From Exilibacterium tricleocarpae (GTDB lineage: Bacteria > Pseudomonadota > Gammaproteobacteria > Pseudomonadales > Cellvibrionaceae): a DNA stretch of 64,000 nucleotides. The stretch spans positions 291,197 through 355,196 of the forward strand of contig NZ_ML660093.1 in the NCBI RefSeq assembly GCF_007004655.1, in the 5' to 3' direction. A program made the translations under genes and the position numbers. Under the pieces are notes generated by a model. It worked only from the letters and a program-made list of their open reading frames with translations, searched no databases and was not told the DNA's origin. Positions 52,836 through 61,676 of this stretch are shown in pieces (positions within the stretch are counted from its first letter, which is position 1; each line of letters starts with the position of its first letter).

Positions 52836-54392
52836 ATGGACTCCAGGGATGCCATCAAACATATCATTATCGTCGGCGGCGGTGCCGCCGGTTGGTTGAG
52901 CGCTTGTCACCTGGCCAAACGGCTGCACGCCGACAGGTCCGGTGCCGTCAAGGTCACCCTGGTGGAGTCGAGCGAAATCCCCACCATCGGGGTGGGGGAG
53001 GGCACTGTGCCTGCCATCCGCCAAAGTCTGCGCAGTCTCGGTATCAGTGAAAGCGAATTTGTCCGCGAGTGCGATGCGACCTTCAAGCAGAGCATCAAGT
53101 TTGTCAATTGGCTGCGACCGGAAGCTGAAGGCGGGGACTGCTATCACCATGTGTTCGACTACCCGAATATTACCGATATCGATTTGACACCCTACTGGCT
53201 GTTGGGCGCTGCGGAACAAACCTCCTATGTCGATGCCGTGTCGGTGCAGGGGCGAATTTGCGATCGGGGGTTGGCGCCAAAAAATATCACCCAGGCCGAA
53301 TATGAGGGCATCACCAACTACGCCTACCACCTGGATGCCGCCAAGTTCTCCCGTTTTCTGACCCGACACGCGACCGAGCGGCTCGGCGTGCGCCATGTGC
53401 TCGCCAGTGTGCAGGATGTCGAACTCAATGACTCGGGCGAGATCAGCGCTATTGTGACCGACAGCGCCGGCACTCTCAGCGCCGATTTTTTTGTCGACTG
53501 CACCGGTTTTGCCTCGCTGTTGTTGGGCCGGAAAATGGCGGTCGGCTTCACCGACAAAAGCGACGTGTTGTTTGTCGATCACGCCGTGGCCATGCAGGTG
53601 CCCTATGCCGCCGCCGACACCCCCATCCCGAGCCACACCATCGCCACGGCCCAGGAGGCGGGCTGGATATGGGATATCGGCTTGTCGGCCCGGCGCGGCA
53701 CCGGCTATGTCTATTCGACCCGCTACACCGACCACGAGCGGGCAGAGCGTGTACTGCGGGCATATATCGGGTCGGCTGCGGATAAACTGGACAGTCGCCG
53801 CATACCGATGCGGGTCGGTTACCGGGAAAAATTCTGGCACAAAAACTGTGTGGCGATCGGGTTGTCCCAGGGTTTTGTCGAGCCCCTGGAAGCGACCGGC
53901 CTGTTGGTTTACGACGCCACGGCGCGCATGCTGGCGGAACAGTTTCCCGCCTGCAAAGCGGCGATGCCGGAAATCGCTCGGCGTTTCAACCGACATGTGC
54001 AGTATGGCTGGGACAGGGTGATCGACTTTATCAAACTGCACTATTATCTGTCCAAACGCGATGACAGTGATTTTTGGCGGGACAACCGCAGACCCGACTC
54101 GGCGCCCGCCAGCCTGTTGGACAATCTGGCGCTGTGGCGCTACCAGCCGCCCAGTGACTACGATTTTCCGAGCCGTTTGGATATTTTCAATCTGTCCAAC
54201 TACCTCTACGTGCTTTACGGCATGGAATTTTTCACCGATATGGAGACCCTGGCACACCGATTCCCCGAAACTGCCCGTGCCCGTCAGGCGTTTGCTTACA
54301 CCGAACGGGTTTTTCAACAGGTCGCCGGCGGACTCCCCGGACACAGAGAGCTGATCGAGCGGGTACGGCAATTCGGTTTTCAGAAAGTCTAA
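52836..54392 (+). CDS. Flavin-dependent (tryptophan-) halogenase-family protein
   Basis: A 518-aa FAD enzyme. The dinucleotide-binding motif is IIIVGGGAAGWLSA (residues about 9-22), followed by the family stretch IPTIGVGEGTVPAIR. The Lys in FKQSIKFVNW (about 88) aligns with the catalytic Lys of tryptophan halogenases. The C-terminal box VEPLEATGLLVYD is also typical. The diagnostic WxWxIP motif reads WIWDIG here: the Pro is replaced by Gly. By family knowledge it oxidises chloride or bromide with FADH2 and O2 from a separate reductase, but members in sugar loci have no known substrate. It lies behind sapC and before the operator-controlled kinase gene. Confidence 0.9.
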   Translation: MDSRDAIKHIIIVGGGAAGWLSACHLAKRLHADRSGAVKVTLVESSEIPTIGVGEGTVPAIRQSLRSLGISESEFVRECDATFKQSIKFVNWLRPEAEGGDCYHHVFDYPNITDIDLTPYWLLGAAEQTSYVDAVSVQGRICDRGLAPKNITQAEYEGITNYAYHLDAAKFSRFLTRHATERLGVRHVLASVQDVELNDSGEISAIVTDSAGTLSADFFVDCTGFASLLLGRKMAVGFTDKSDVLFVDHAVAMQVPYAAADTPIPSHTIATAQEAGWIWDIGLSARRGTGYVYSTRYTDHERAERVLRAYIGSAADKLDSRRIPMRVGYREKFWHKNCVAIGLSQGFVEPLEATGLLVYDATARMLAEQFPACKAAMPEIARRFNRHVQYGWDRVIDFIKLHYYLSKRDDSDFWRDNRRPDSAPASLLDNLALWRYQPPSDYDFPSRLDIFNLSNYLYVLYGMEFFTDMETLAHRFPETARARQAFAYTERVFQQVAGGLPGHRELIERVRQFGFQKV

Positions 54393-54458
54393 CGGCTACT
54401 TTAGAAGGGCACCCGGGGCTGCTACCACGATTGGCATGCCAGATACGGAGACCCTGAT

Positions 54459-54470
54459 GACAACGTTGTC
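54459..54470. promoter_or_regulatory. LacI-type operator 1 upstream of the GlcNAc kinase gene
   Basis: GACAACGTTGTC, identical to the sites at 49141 and 49172. TTGTCT at its right half and TATAAG at 54487-54492 could form a promoter with a short 15-bp spacer. Confidence 0.85.
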
Positions 54471-54557
54471 TGTCGGGGGTTACCCATATAAGTAGCTGTT
54501 AGCAGGCAGAATTACAACTTGACATCTGAAAGATCCCAGATTATGGTTTTTCATTTA

Positions 54558-54569
54558 GACAACGTTGTC
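54558..54569. promoter_or_regulatory. LacI-type operator 2 upstream of the GlcNAc kinase gene
   Basis: Fourth GACAACGTTGTC, 99 bp centre to centre from the previous one, so repression could involve a DNA loop. It lies about 197 bp before the kinase start. The remaining gap 54393-54765 has no gene. Confidence 0.85.
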
Positions 54570-54765
54570 AATTTGAGGTTAGTATAAGATTCGACCGTAA
54601 ACCACTGAGCGTAAACCCAGACTAGGGTTGATAACATCCACAAATGGCGCCATTTAGGGGCGTCGTGCCACGGTAATTAAGCTATGAATTTGATTTTTCC
54701 GCATCTCAGGCGAGCGTCAGTTTGCCGCCCAACACCCGTCTCGAAGTGCTGCTAGAGGTTAAATC

Positions 54766-55689
54766 ATGGTGGTTGATGTAGTAGGGAGCGATGTACTTTT
54801 TCTCGGTATCGACGGCGGCGGCAGTAAATGCAAGGCGCGGTTGGTAGCGCCCGATGGTGAATACCTGGGCAGTGGCCTGGCGGGGCCGGCCAACCCGGTA
54901 AATGGCATTGAGAAAACCGGGGAGGCAATTACCCGCGCCGCCGCACTGGCGCTGCAGGAGGCGGGGTTTGACGCGGGCGCTATGGCAAATGTAGTTGCCG
55001 GGGTAGCACTGGCCGGGGTCAACGTGCCGGGTTTGTGGCAGGCAATCAACGGCTGGGGGCATCCTTTCAAGCATATGTACTTGACCACGGATCTGCACGC
55101 CGCCTGCCTGGGTGCACACCGGGGAGAAGACGGTGCCGTAATTGTGGTGGGCACCGGTTCCTGCGGCTACGCCAGTGTCGGCGGCAAGACCCTCACCCTG
55201 GGTGCCCACGGATTTCAACTGGGTGACAAAGGCAGCGGCGCCTGGATGGGATTGAAGGCCGTGCAGGCTGTTATGCTGGCCGATGACGGCCTGGCACCGG
55301 CGACGGCCCTCACCGGCTCTATTCGGGCGTTTTACAACTGCCAGGTATTGGAGCTGATAGAACTGTTTGCCGGTGCCCGCTCCTGTGAGTTTGCCTGCCT
55401 GGCGCCGCTGGTGTTTGACCTCGCCGATCGGGGGGATGCGACAGCCGGTGCCATTGTGAATGAGGGCGCGGCCTATATCGAAGCGCTGGCCGCCAAACTG
55501 TTGTCGCTCGATCCGCCGCGGCTGTCGATGATCGGCGGTGTCTCCACGCGATTGTTGCCGCGTTTGAGCGCGGCCTTGATCGAGAGAATTTCCGCTCCGC
55601 TGGAGCAGCCGGAGGTGGGTTCGGTGTACTTTGCGCAGGCCGAGCACGGCGGCCTGGGAGCAGCGGGTGGGGAGGTGCTGCGCGCCTGA
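54766..55689 (+). CDS. nagK: N-acetylglucosamine kinase (BadF/BadG family)
   Basis: A 307-aa ASKHA-fold sugar kinase. The phosphate-1 loop is FLGIDGGGSKCKARL (residues 8-22). Later come TTDLHAACLGA (catalytic Asp), VVGTGSCGYA (phosphate-2) and FQLGDKGSGAWMG, which together are typical of the BadF/BadG/BcrA/BcrD-type GlcNAc kinases. It makes GlcNAc-6-phosphate with ATP in the cytoplasm. Two LacI-type operators in its long leader tie it to the receptor at 49236. GAGG lies close before the ATG. No nagA or nagB is in the window, so deacetylation and deamination must be encoded elsewhere. Confidence 0.88.
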   Translation: MVVDVVGSDVLFLGIDGGGSKCKARLVAPDGEYLGSGLAGPANPVNGIEKTGEAITRAAALALQEAGFDAGAMANVVAGVALAGVNVPGLWQAINGWGHPFKHMYLTTDLHAACLGAHRGEDGAVIVVGTGSCGYASVGGKTLTLGAHGFQLGDKGSGAWMGLKAVQAVMLADDGLAPATALTGSIRAFYNCQVLELIELFAGARSCEFACLAPLVFDLADRGDATAGAIVNEGAAYIEALAAKLLSLDPPRLSMIGGVSTRLLPRLSAALIERISAPLEQPEVGSVYFAQAEHGGLGAAGGEVLRA

Positions 55690-56065
55690 CGGGTGACGCA
55701 TCATAAGAAAGAAAAAAGTGAACTAAAGCGCACGTTGTTTGAATCCTGGTTTTTTGCTTAGAGGCTGTATCGTAACTGCCGGGCTGCAGTTGCGGCACTT
55801 TATTGCCCGTCTTGTCGGTAGTGACGAAACAGATTCTGAAACAGGGTCGAGTTAAGGGGCGCGCGGGGAGGCGTTTGCGGTGAGGCATAGTCCGCGCCTG
55901 GATCGTGACAAAAGTTCCTCCAACACCATTTACCTCAAAAAGCAGGGCTGAGCTTAAAAAAGCAGAGTTGAACTTTTGCGTATAGGCGTTTTAATTGCGC
56001 CGAGCATCGCTGAAGATAAAGCCGAATAAAAGTGTAACTATCGATATAAAAAGGCAGTGAATACC
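55690..56065. other. Gap between the kinase and symporter genes, 376 bp
   Basis: No gene on either strand. No perfect LacI palindrome; only CACGTTGT near 55732 resembles half a site. The symporter/nagX pair may therefore be read through from the kinase promoter or be regulated differently. Confidence 0.4.
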
Positions 56066-57802
56066 ATGCAACTATCCCCTCTCGACTGGTCCATAGTGGC
56101 GGCGGCGCTGGCGACTACGCTGATTATCGGTTTTGTGGTCAGCAAGAAAGCCTCAGCCGACAGCAGCAGTTATTTTCTGGCCGGGCGCAGTATGCCCTGG
56201 TGGCTGTTGGGGCTGTCGATGGTGGCGACTACCTTCTCCGCCGATACGCCCAATCTGGTCACCGACATCGTGCGCTCCCAGGGTATCGCCGGTAACTGGG
56301 TGTGGTGGAGCATGCTGATCACGGGCATGTTGACAACCTTCGTCTATGCCAAAATCTGGCGCCGCCTGGGGGTAACCACAGATGTGGAATTCTACGAGCG
56401 CCGCTACAGCGGCAAACCGGCCCGCTTCCTGCGCGGGTTTCGCGCGCTTTACCTGGGGGTCTTTTTCAACGTCATGATCATGGCCAGCGTCACCCTGGCG
56501 GCGATCAAAATCGGCACCGTGCTGTTTTCGGTCTCGCCGGAGATGATTGTGATGGGCGCCGGGCTGATCACTGTGGTGTTCAGCGCCGCCGGCGGTTTTC
56601 TCGGGGTTTTGATTACCGATATGCTGCTGTTTGTGCTGGCGATGACCGGCTCCATGCTCGCGGCTTACTACGCCGTCAACCATCCCGCTGTCGGCGGCCT
56701 GGAGAATCTGCTCGCCCATGTCAACGTGGCCGATAAGCTCGCCTTTATTCCCGATATGTCCGATCCCAATCAGTATATCCCGCTGCTGCTGGTGCCTTTG
56801 TTGGTGCAGTGGTGGAGTGTGTGGTATCCGGGTTCCGAGCCCGGCGGCGGTGGCTATGTGGCCCAGCGGATGCTGGCGGCGAAGAATGAAAACCATGCGG
56901 TGGCGGCCTCGGCGTTTTTCAATTTTTGCCACTACGCCGTACGGCCCTGGCCCTGGATTCTGGTGGCGCTGGCGTCGCTGGTGGTGTTTCCCGACCTCGC
57001 CAGTCTGGCGGCGGCGCTGCCGCAGGTGCCGGCACATCTGGTCAGGGAGGACCTCGCATACTCCGCCATGCTGACCTTCCTGCCGGCCGGGGTGTTGGGT
57101 ATTGTGGTCGCCTCGCTGGTGTCGGCTTATGTGTCGACGATTTCCACCAGCCTCAACTGGGGGGCCTCCTACTATGTCAACGATTTCTACGCCCGCTTTG
57201 TGCGCCCCGATGCGTCGGACCGCCGGCAGGTGATGGTGGGACGTATCGTTACCGCGGTGTTGATGGTGTTGGCGGGGGTGCTGGCGTTGATGCTGGAGAG
57301 TGCCATGCAGGCTTTCAGGTTGTTGTTGACCGTGGGGGCGGGGACCGGGTTACTGTTTCTGTTGCGTTGGTTCTGGCCGCGGATCAATGCCTGGAGCGAA
57401 ATAGCGGCGATGGTATTGTCATTCGCCGTCAGCCTGTTTTTTGAATTCGGCCCTTTCGAGTCGCTGCTCGCCTGGCAGAAGCTGGTGCTGAGTGTGGCGT
57501 TGACCACGGCGGGGTGGGTGACAGTGACTTTTATAACCGCACCTACCGATGCCGCGGTGTTACAGCAGTTTCAAGGCAGTTTGCGGGTGCAACCCGCCCA
57601 GATCAGGCAGGGCGCCTATGCCGCCGCCCTGTCAACGCTCGGTATCTACGGTGCCTTGTTTACTGTCGGTGCCGTATTGTTCGGCAACTATAGCGCGGCC
57701 GTCGCCCTGGCGCTGGCAACGGCCGCCGCTGTCGTGCTGACGCGCTACTGGTTCAAGCGCTCCAACCAACCGGTGCAGTCCGCCGCCGTGATGGTGGATT
57801 GA
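56066..57802 (+). CDS. Sodium:solute symporter (SSS) family transporter, probably for GlcNAc
   Basis: A 578-aa inner-membrane protein with about 14 transmembrane helices, the usual SSS size. Family motifs include YFLAGRSMPWWLLGLSMVATTFSADTP at residues ~33-59 (Na2-site helix), GGFLGVLITDMLLFVLAM, and the Na+-binding TM8 stretch VVASLVSAYVSTISTSLNWGASYYVNDFY. The ATG at 56066 (AAAAAGG 11 bp upstream) is preferred over GTG 56057. It carries a solute in with Na+; the position between nagK and nagX, 4 bp before the latter, suggests GlcNAc or a small chito-oligosaccharide. SSS carriers of this type replace NagP or PTS systems in other species. Confidence 0.88.
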   Translation: MQLSPLDWSIVAAALATTLIIGFVVSKKASADSSSYFLAGRSMPWWLLGLSMVATTFSADTPNLVTDIVRSQGIAGNWVWWSMLITGMLTTFVYAKIWRRLGVTTDVEFYERRYSGKPARFLRGFRALYLGVFFNVMIMASVTLAAIKIGTVLFSVSPEMIVMGAGLITVVFSAAGGFLGVLITDMLLFVLAMTGSMLAAYYAVNHPAVGGLENLLAHVNVADKLAFIPDMSDPNQYIPLLLVPLLVQWWSVWYPGSEPGGGGYVAQRMLAAKNENHAVAASAFFNFCHYAVRPWPWILVALASLVVFPDLASLAAALPQVPAHLVREDLAYSAMLTFLPAGVLGIVVASLVSAYVSTISTSLNWGASYYVNDFYARFVRPDASDRRQVMVGRIVTAVLMVLAGVLALMLESAMQAFRLLLTVGAGTGLLFLLRWFWPRINAWSEIAAMVLSFAVSLFFEFGPFESLLAWQKLVLSVALTTAGWVTVTFITAPTDAAVLQQFQGSLRVQPAQIRQGAYAAALSTLGIYGALFTVGAVLFGNYSAAVALALATAAAVVLTRYWFKRSNQPVQSAAVMVD

Positions 57803-57806
57803 GCCG

Positions 57807-58895
57807 ATGCGCGATCGTTTCAGAGCACTGGATGTGTTCCGCGGCTACACTGTGGCTGCTATGATTCTGGTCAATACACCGGGTTCCTGGTCGCATGTTT
57901 ATGCGCCTCTGCGTCACGCGCCGTGGCACGGCTGGACACCGACCGACCTGATTTTTCCTTACTTTCTGTTTATCGTCGGTGCGGCGATGTACTTCTCCCT
58001 GCACCGGCTGAGCGGGCATTTGAGTCCGGCGCTGGTGAAAAAAATCGTGGTGCGTGGGAGCCTGATTTTTCTGATCGGCCTGCTGCTGAATGCACTGCCG
58101 TTTCAGGAGCCGCTGTCGAATCTGCGTATTATGGGGGTGTTGCAGCGTATCGGTCTGGTCTATATCGGCGCGGCCTTGATCGTCATCAGCTGCGGGCAGA
58201 CGGCCAGGGCCTTGGTGGCGGCCGGCCTGTTGTTGGGTTATTGGGGGGGGCTCTATGCCGGCGGGGGCTACGATCTGTTAACCAATCCCGCGCGAGCGCT
58301 TGACCTCGCCGTGTTGGGCGAAAGCCATATGTGGAAGCTCGATGGGGTCGCCTTCGATCCGGAGGGGTTGCTGAGCACCTTGCCGGCGCTGGTCACCACG
58401 CTGATTGGCTATGAGATCACCCGGGTGCTGTGCCGGGACCCCAACCCCTACCGGCGCGTAAAAATACTGTGTGGTGCGGGGGCGGGGCTGGTGCTGGCGG
58501 GCCTGATCTGGCACCTGTGGTTGCCGATTAACAAATCGCTCTGGACGCCCTCTTTCGTCTTGTTAAGCGGCGGTATGGCGATGCTGACACTGGCTGTCTG
58601 TATCGCGGTGGCCGACCTCAAACCTATTGCCGCCGTGACTTTCCCCGGTGAGGTTTTTGGCCTCAATCCACTGTTTATCTACGCCCTGTCCTGGGTGTGG
58701 GTGGGGAGCTACTGGGTTATCCAGGTAAATGATGGCGCGGGCGGCGTGATTAACGGCCATACCGCCCTGTACCAATGGTTTCTGCAGGGCCTCAGCCCGA
58801 TCAATGCCTCCCTGGCGTTCGCCCTGGCTCATATCACGCTGTTTTGGGGCATTGCCTGGGTGTTGTTCAAGCGCAATATCATTATCAAACTGTGA
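57807..58895 (+). CDS. nagX: NagX-type membrane protein (heparan-alpha-glucosaminide N-acetyltransferase-like)
   Basis: A 362-aa inner-membrane protein with about ten helices. The N-terminal RALDVFRGYTVAAMILVNTPG, the HAPWHGWTPTDLIFPYFLFIVGAAM segment and the MGVLQRIGLVYI stretch are the signature of the HGSNAT catalytic-domain family (DUF5009/NagX). The human relative transfers acetyl from cytosolic acetyl-CoA across the membrane to glucosamine ends; bacterial NagX genes occur in GlcNAc regulons with a presumed role in amino-sugar acetylation or transport. It follows the symporter gene by 4 bp and is surely cotranscribed. It is the last gene of the GlcNAc locus. Confidence 0.9.
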   Translation: MRDRFRALDVFRGYTVAAMILVNTPGSWSHVYAPLRHAPWHGWTPTDLIFPYFLFIVGAAMYFSLHRLSGHLSPALVKKIVVRGSLIFLIGLLLNALPFQEPLSNLRIMGVLQRIGLVYIGAALIVISCGQTARALVAAGLLLGYWGGLYAGGGYDLLTNPARALDLAVLGESHMWKLDGVAFDPEGLLSTLPALVTTLIGYEITRVLCRDPNPYRRVKILCGAGAGLVLAGLIWHLWLPINKSLWTPSFVLLSGGMAMLTLAVCIAVADLKPIAAVTFPGEVFGLNPLFIYALSWVWVGSYWVIQVNDGAGGVINGHTALYQWFLQGLSPINASLAFALAHITLFWGIAWVLFKRNIIIKL

Positions 58896-59083
58896 GTTGT
58901 TGCCTGCCGTGCTGTTTACCGTCGGCCTTGCCGTGCCGGCAGTGATTAGACAGCTTCGCGTTAACGGGCAGCCCGATCAGCCGGCCGGGCCTTTGAATCC
59001 CCAAAGACTTGATTGAGAACAACTCGCCGCACCGCGGGACCCCGTAGGATGGGGCGTTTTCTAAAAATGAACGGTACCGTCCT

Positions 59084-59377
59084 ATGACAATATCGACCTA
59101 CAAGAAGTTGGCAGGCACTTCTGCTGTATTTTTGACCGCCGATCACGCCAAGGCCACCCCCGTAGAACGGGATGGGTTGACCTGGACCGCGCAAGAGCTG
59201 CACCTGTCGCAACTGCCTGCCCAACGCACACCGAAGGCGGCTATGGCAAATGCACTGGCGCTGGAGGGGCTGGAGGAGTATGAACCACCGATTAACGGCG
59301 ACCTGCGCTATGTGGAGTCGGTCGGCGTGAAATTCGTATACTTTGACTTGATTCGCGGTTGGGTGCAGGTGGACTAA
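59084..59377 (+). CDS. Small hypothetical protein
   Basis: A 97-aa soluble protein, not recognised. The layout is a short N-terminal part (MTISTYKKLAGTSAVFLTADHAKATPVERDGLTW), a middle helix (KAAMANALALEGLEEYEPP) and a C-terminal beta-like segment (VGVKFVYFDLIRGWVQVD). Codon use looks coding. No good ribosome binding site precedes the ATG. It is isolated, 190 bp behind nagX. Confidence 0.5.
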   Translation: MTISTYKKLAGTSAVFLTADHAKATPVERDGLTWTAQELHLSQLPAQRTPKAAMANALALEGLEEYEPPINGDLRYVESVGVKFVYFDLIRGWVQVD

Positions 59378-59725
59378 CGGGCCTGGCAGGTGTCCGCCAC
59401 CGCCGTTCCATGGATAAGCCCTAATCCGGGAGCCAGCCCATGTCGTTGCCGGGCTTTCAGCCTTCTGCGCCGGCAAGGCCGCCGGCGCAGCTAAAACAGG
59501 TGCTAATGGCAGACCGAAAAGCGGTGTCCGGATCGGGAGCATACGCTATGGGTATTGGTGGAAACCTTCGATCAGCGGGCCCATAAATAATTGCCTTCCA
59601 TTCCCGGGAAAGCGCCATAGTCGTCTGGCTTGCCGGGTGAGGTGTCTGTCGATCTAAAATGATTGTAAAGACGTGCCAAGAGTGTTTTACTTCCTTCGAG
59701 CCACCCCACAGTCAGCAGACTCCCG
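59378..59725. other. Gap with a GC-rich hairpin at 59465-59490
   Basis: No gene. CTGCGCCGGC and GCCGGCGCAG form a perfect 10-bp stem around AAGGCC, without a T-run. It could end the upstream transcript weakly. Confidence 0.4.
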
Positions 59726-59980
59726 ATGGAAGAAAAAATCAACGTTAAACAGGCACTGCGTGTTTACCAGACGATTACCAGCAAGGGCATCCGTCAAGAC
59801 GATAAGTTTGTGCTGGATGGGCTCAGCGCCAGCAGTGATTTTGACGGCTATACCGTTTGTATCAGCAATGGCACGGTGTCGTTGACGATTCTTTTCCACA
59901 ACAAATTTATTCTCGATTGTCCAAACGCTAAAGCGGGGAACGCGTTTCTGAAGCAGCTCAGTCGCATCGATGAAGGTTGA
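59726..59980 (+). CDS. DUF3081-like small protein
   Basis: An 84-aa soluble protein starting MEEKINVKQALRVYQTITSKG. The stretch DDKFVLDGLSASSDFDGYTV followed by VSLTILFHNKFILDCPN and a helical end fits, by pattern, the small DUF3081 family found in marine gammaproteobacteria. No function is known. It stands alone. I see no regulatory feature. Confidence 0.6.
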   Translation: MEEKINVKQALRVYQTITSKGIRQDDKFVLDGLSASSDFDGYTVCISNGTVSLTILFHNKFILDCPNAKAGNAFLKQLSRIDEG

Positions 59981-60157
59981 GATCAAAACGCTTGATGCCG
60001 TTGCCACCATGCCGGTTATCGATTGTCGATAAAGCTAGAGAGGATCGGTGGTAATGGCACTTACTTCAGGCGCCTACTCCTGGTGATTAAGGCGATTTGC
60101 CCGGTTTATCGATCCTTACGCTGGCTTTAGCGATTTTGATTAAAAATGCTGAGGGTA

Positions 60158-60284
60158 GGTCTGCCTCCGGCGGGAGCTTTCAGAAACTCTCGACAGCAGG
60201 GATGCTGTCGGGAAGTCCCCATGGACGGGTTCATCGAGGGGACGCCTAGTCCGTGTTTCTGAAAGCTCCCGCCGGAGGTAGACC
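60158..60284. repeat. 30-bp inverted repeat with nested hairpins
   Basis: GGTCTGCCTCCGGCGGGAGC onward (60158-60187) is matched by its complement at 60255-60284 with one mismatch. Inside, CGACAGCA/TGCTGTCG (60191-60210) form a further 8-bp stem. The CTTTCAGAAAC arm and CATGGACGGGTTCAT centre resemble dispersed repeats of marine gammaproteobacteria. The rest of the gap 59981-60395 holds no gene. Confidence 0.8.
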
Positions 60285-60395
60285 GGTCAATTGGCACCTC
60301 TTTGCAAAAGTATCACCGCCAAAAATAGGCATGTGAAACGAGTGTCATTCAGGACCAGCGGTTCTCTAATAGAGCCCGTTTTATTTCCAATTCGC

Positions 60396-60710
60396 CTAAG
60401 CTTCTCTATCCAGTTGCCATACGCATACCGACCCATGGCTCAGTTCGGAGCCTGATTCCTGTGTTTTGGCGGTGGCCTCGGCCTTGCTAAAGACAGCGAC
60501 GGTGATAAAGACACCGGCTACCAGCAACAGGTGGCCGAACCAAAGCAGGTGGAAGTGGAAGATGGACAGGAAGGACAGGGAAAATACCATACTCCACATC
60601 CACGCCAGCACTTGCATAAAGTAGTGTTGGGAGGCTAAGTCCAGGTGACGCAGGGGATTGAAACGGTTGTCCATAACCAGGCTCCAGCTAGTGGTGAGAA
60701 ACTCTCTCAT
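60396..60710 (-). CDS. Small membrane protein of unknown function
   Basis: A 104-aa protein starting MREFLTTSWSLVMDNRFNPL, with AGGAG in the right place before the ATG at 60710. Two hydrophobic segments (about 31-52, FMQVLAWMWSMVFSLSFLSIF, and about 56-74, LLWFGHLLLVAGVFITVAVF) are linked by a short turn. The tail is soluble, and both ends should be on the same side. Not recognised. It is isolated and read away from the glutathione peroxidase gene. Confidence 0.6.
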   Translation of the reverse strand: MREFLTTSWSLVMDNRFNPLRHLDLASQHYFMQVLAWMWSMVFSLSFLSIFHFHLLWFGHLLLVAGVFITVAVFSKAEATAKTQESGSELSHGSVCVWQLDREA

Positions 60711-61063
60711 GGTGAGGCTCCTATTTCGTAGTTATCACCAGGCTTCTACGCTGGTCTGGTTGATTCAGTTCTCTGTTTGAGGAAATTAGGGAAACTTGAG
60801 AGAGGATCGCATTTGGGGTTACGCAACGGGGTAAAACAATCTAGACAAAGCGTAGACATGGCGTCTTTTTACATTGACTAATAGACACTTGCCGTACTTT
60901 TATCAGGGTTTCGAAGTCGGGAACCTTGAATTTTTATGGGCGCAGTGGATATCATCGTGCTGGCGGTCAGGTTTGAACCGGCCAGCGCAAAAATGCGTAA
61001 AAATAGACGGGTAGCGTTATTGTAGTCACCCTTGCTACCCGCTAATTCGGTTATGGAGTACAG
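60711..61063. other. Gap between divergent genes, 353 bp
   Basis: Shared upstream region of the small membrane protein gene and the glutathione peroxidase gene. No coding frame or clear operator found. Confidence 0.4.
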
Positions 61064-61603
61064 ATGATGCAGCTAAGACTTGTGTTCACCTTCTTATTGT
61101 TCGCCTGCGGCAGCTCAGCGGTTTATGCCGGGTGTCCGGCAATGTTTGATGCGGAAATGCGGCTGTTGCACAGCAGCAAAACCGTTAACTTATGCGATCT
61201 GGTCGAAGGCAAACCGGTTCTGGTCGTCAATACCGCCAGCCACTGCGGGTTCACTCCCCAGTTTAAAGCCCTGGAGGCGGTGCACCAGCAGTACGGGGCA
61301 CAGGGTTTAGTGGTCATTGGCTTTGCCAGTGACGATTTTCGTCAAGAGGCAAAAGACGAAGCTGAAGCCGCCGCCATCTGTTACAAGAACTACGGTGTCA
61401 GTTTCACCATGCTGGCCCCGAGTCGGGTAACCGGTGATCGGGCCAACGCGGTATTCAAGGCCATTAATCGCCAGAGCAAGCAACCGGATTGGAACTTTAA
61501 CAAGTACGTCATCGATAAAAACGGGGCAGTCGTGCAGCGCTTTGGCAGCGCGACGAAACCGGATAATAAGAAAGTTCGCGACGCGATCGGGATGGTCTTG
61601 TAG
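61064..61603 (+). CDS. Exported glutathione peroxidase-family protein
   Basis: A 179-aa thioredoxin-fold peroxidase with a signal peptide (about 1-22, cleavage after VYAG or nearby). The active-site region reads VLVVNTASHCGFTPQFKALEAV with Cys in place of selenocysteine, then VVIGFASDDF, and the Trp of the catalytic set is in DWNFNKYVIDKNG. Enzymes of this kind usually reduce lipid or hydrogen peroxides with thioredoxin rather than glutathione. Export places it in the periplasm, less common than cytosolic members. ATG 61064 and 61067 are both possible starts (GGAG 5-8 bp upstream). Confidence 0.88.
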   Translation: MMQLRLVFTFLLFACGSSAVYAGCPAMFDAEMRLLHSSKTVNLCDLVEGKPVLVVNTASHCGFTPQFKALEAVHQQYGAQGLVVIGFASDDFRQEAKDEAEAAAICYKNYGVSFTMLAPSRVTGDRANAVFKAINRQSKQPDWNFNKYVIDKNGAVVQRFGSATKPDNKKVRDAIGMVL

Positions 61604-61676
61604 CCGTGAGTTTACAGCCCGAGCGCACCCTGGCCCCCGCAGGCAGATTCCGGCAAGTTGTCGAACTCCCGCTAAT

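Noticed and set aside
54706-55704. 332-codon minus-strand frame covering the GlcNAc kinase gene
   Set aside because: The plus strand encodes a clear BadF-type kinase with start signal and operators; the minus frame has none.
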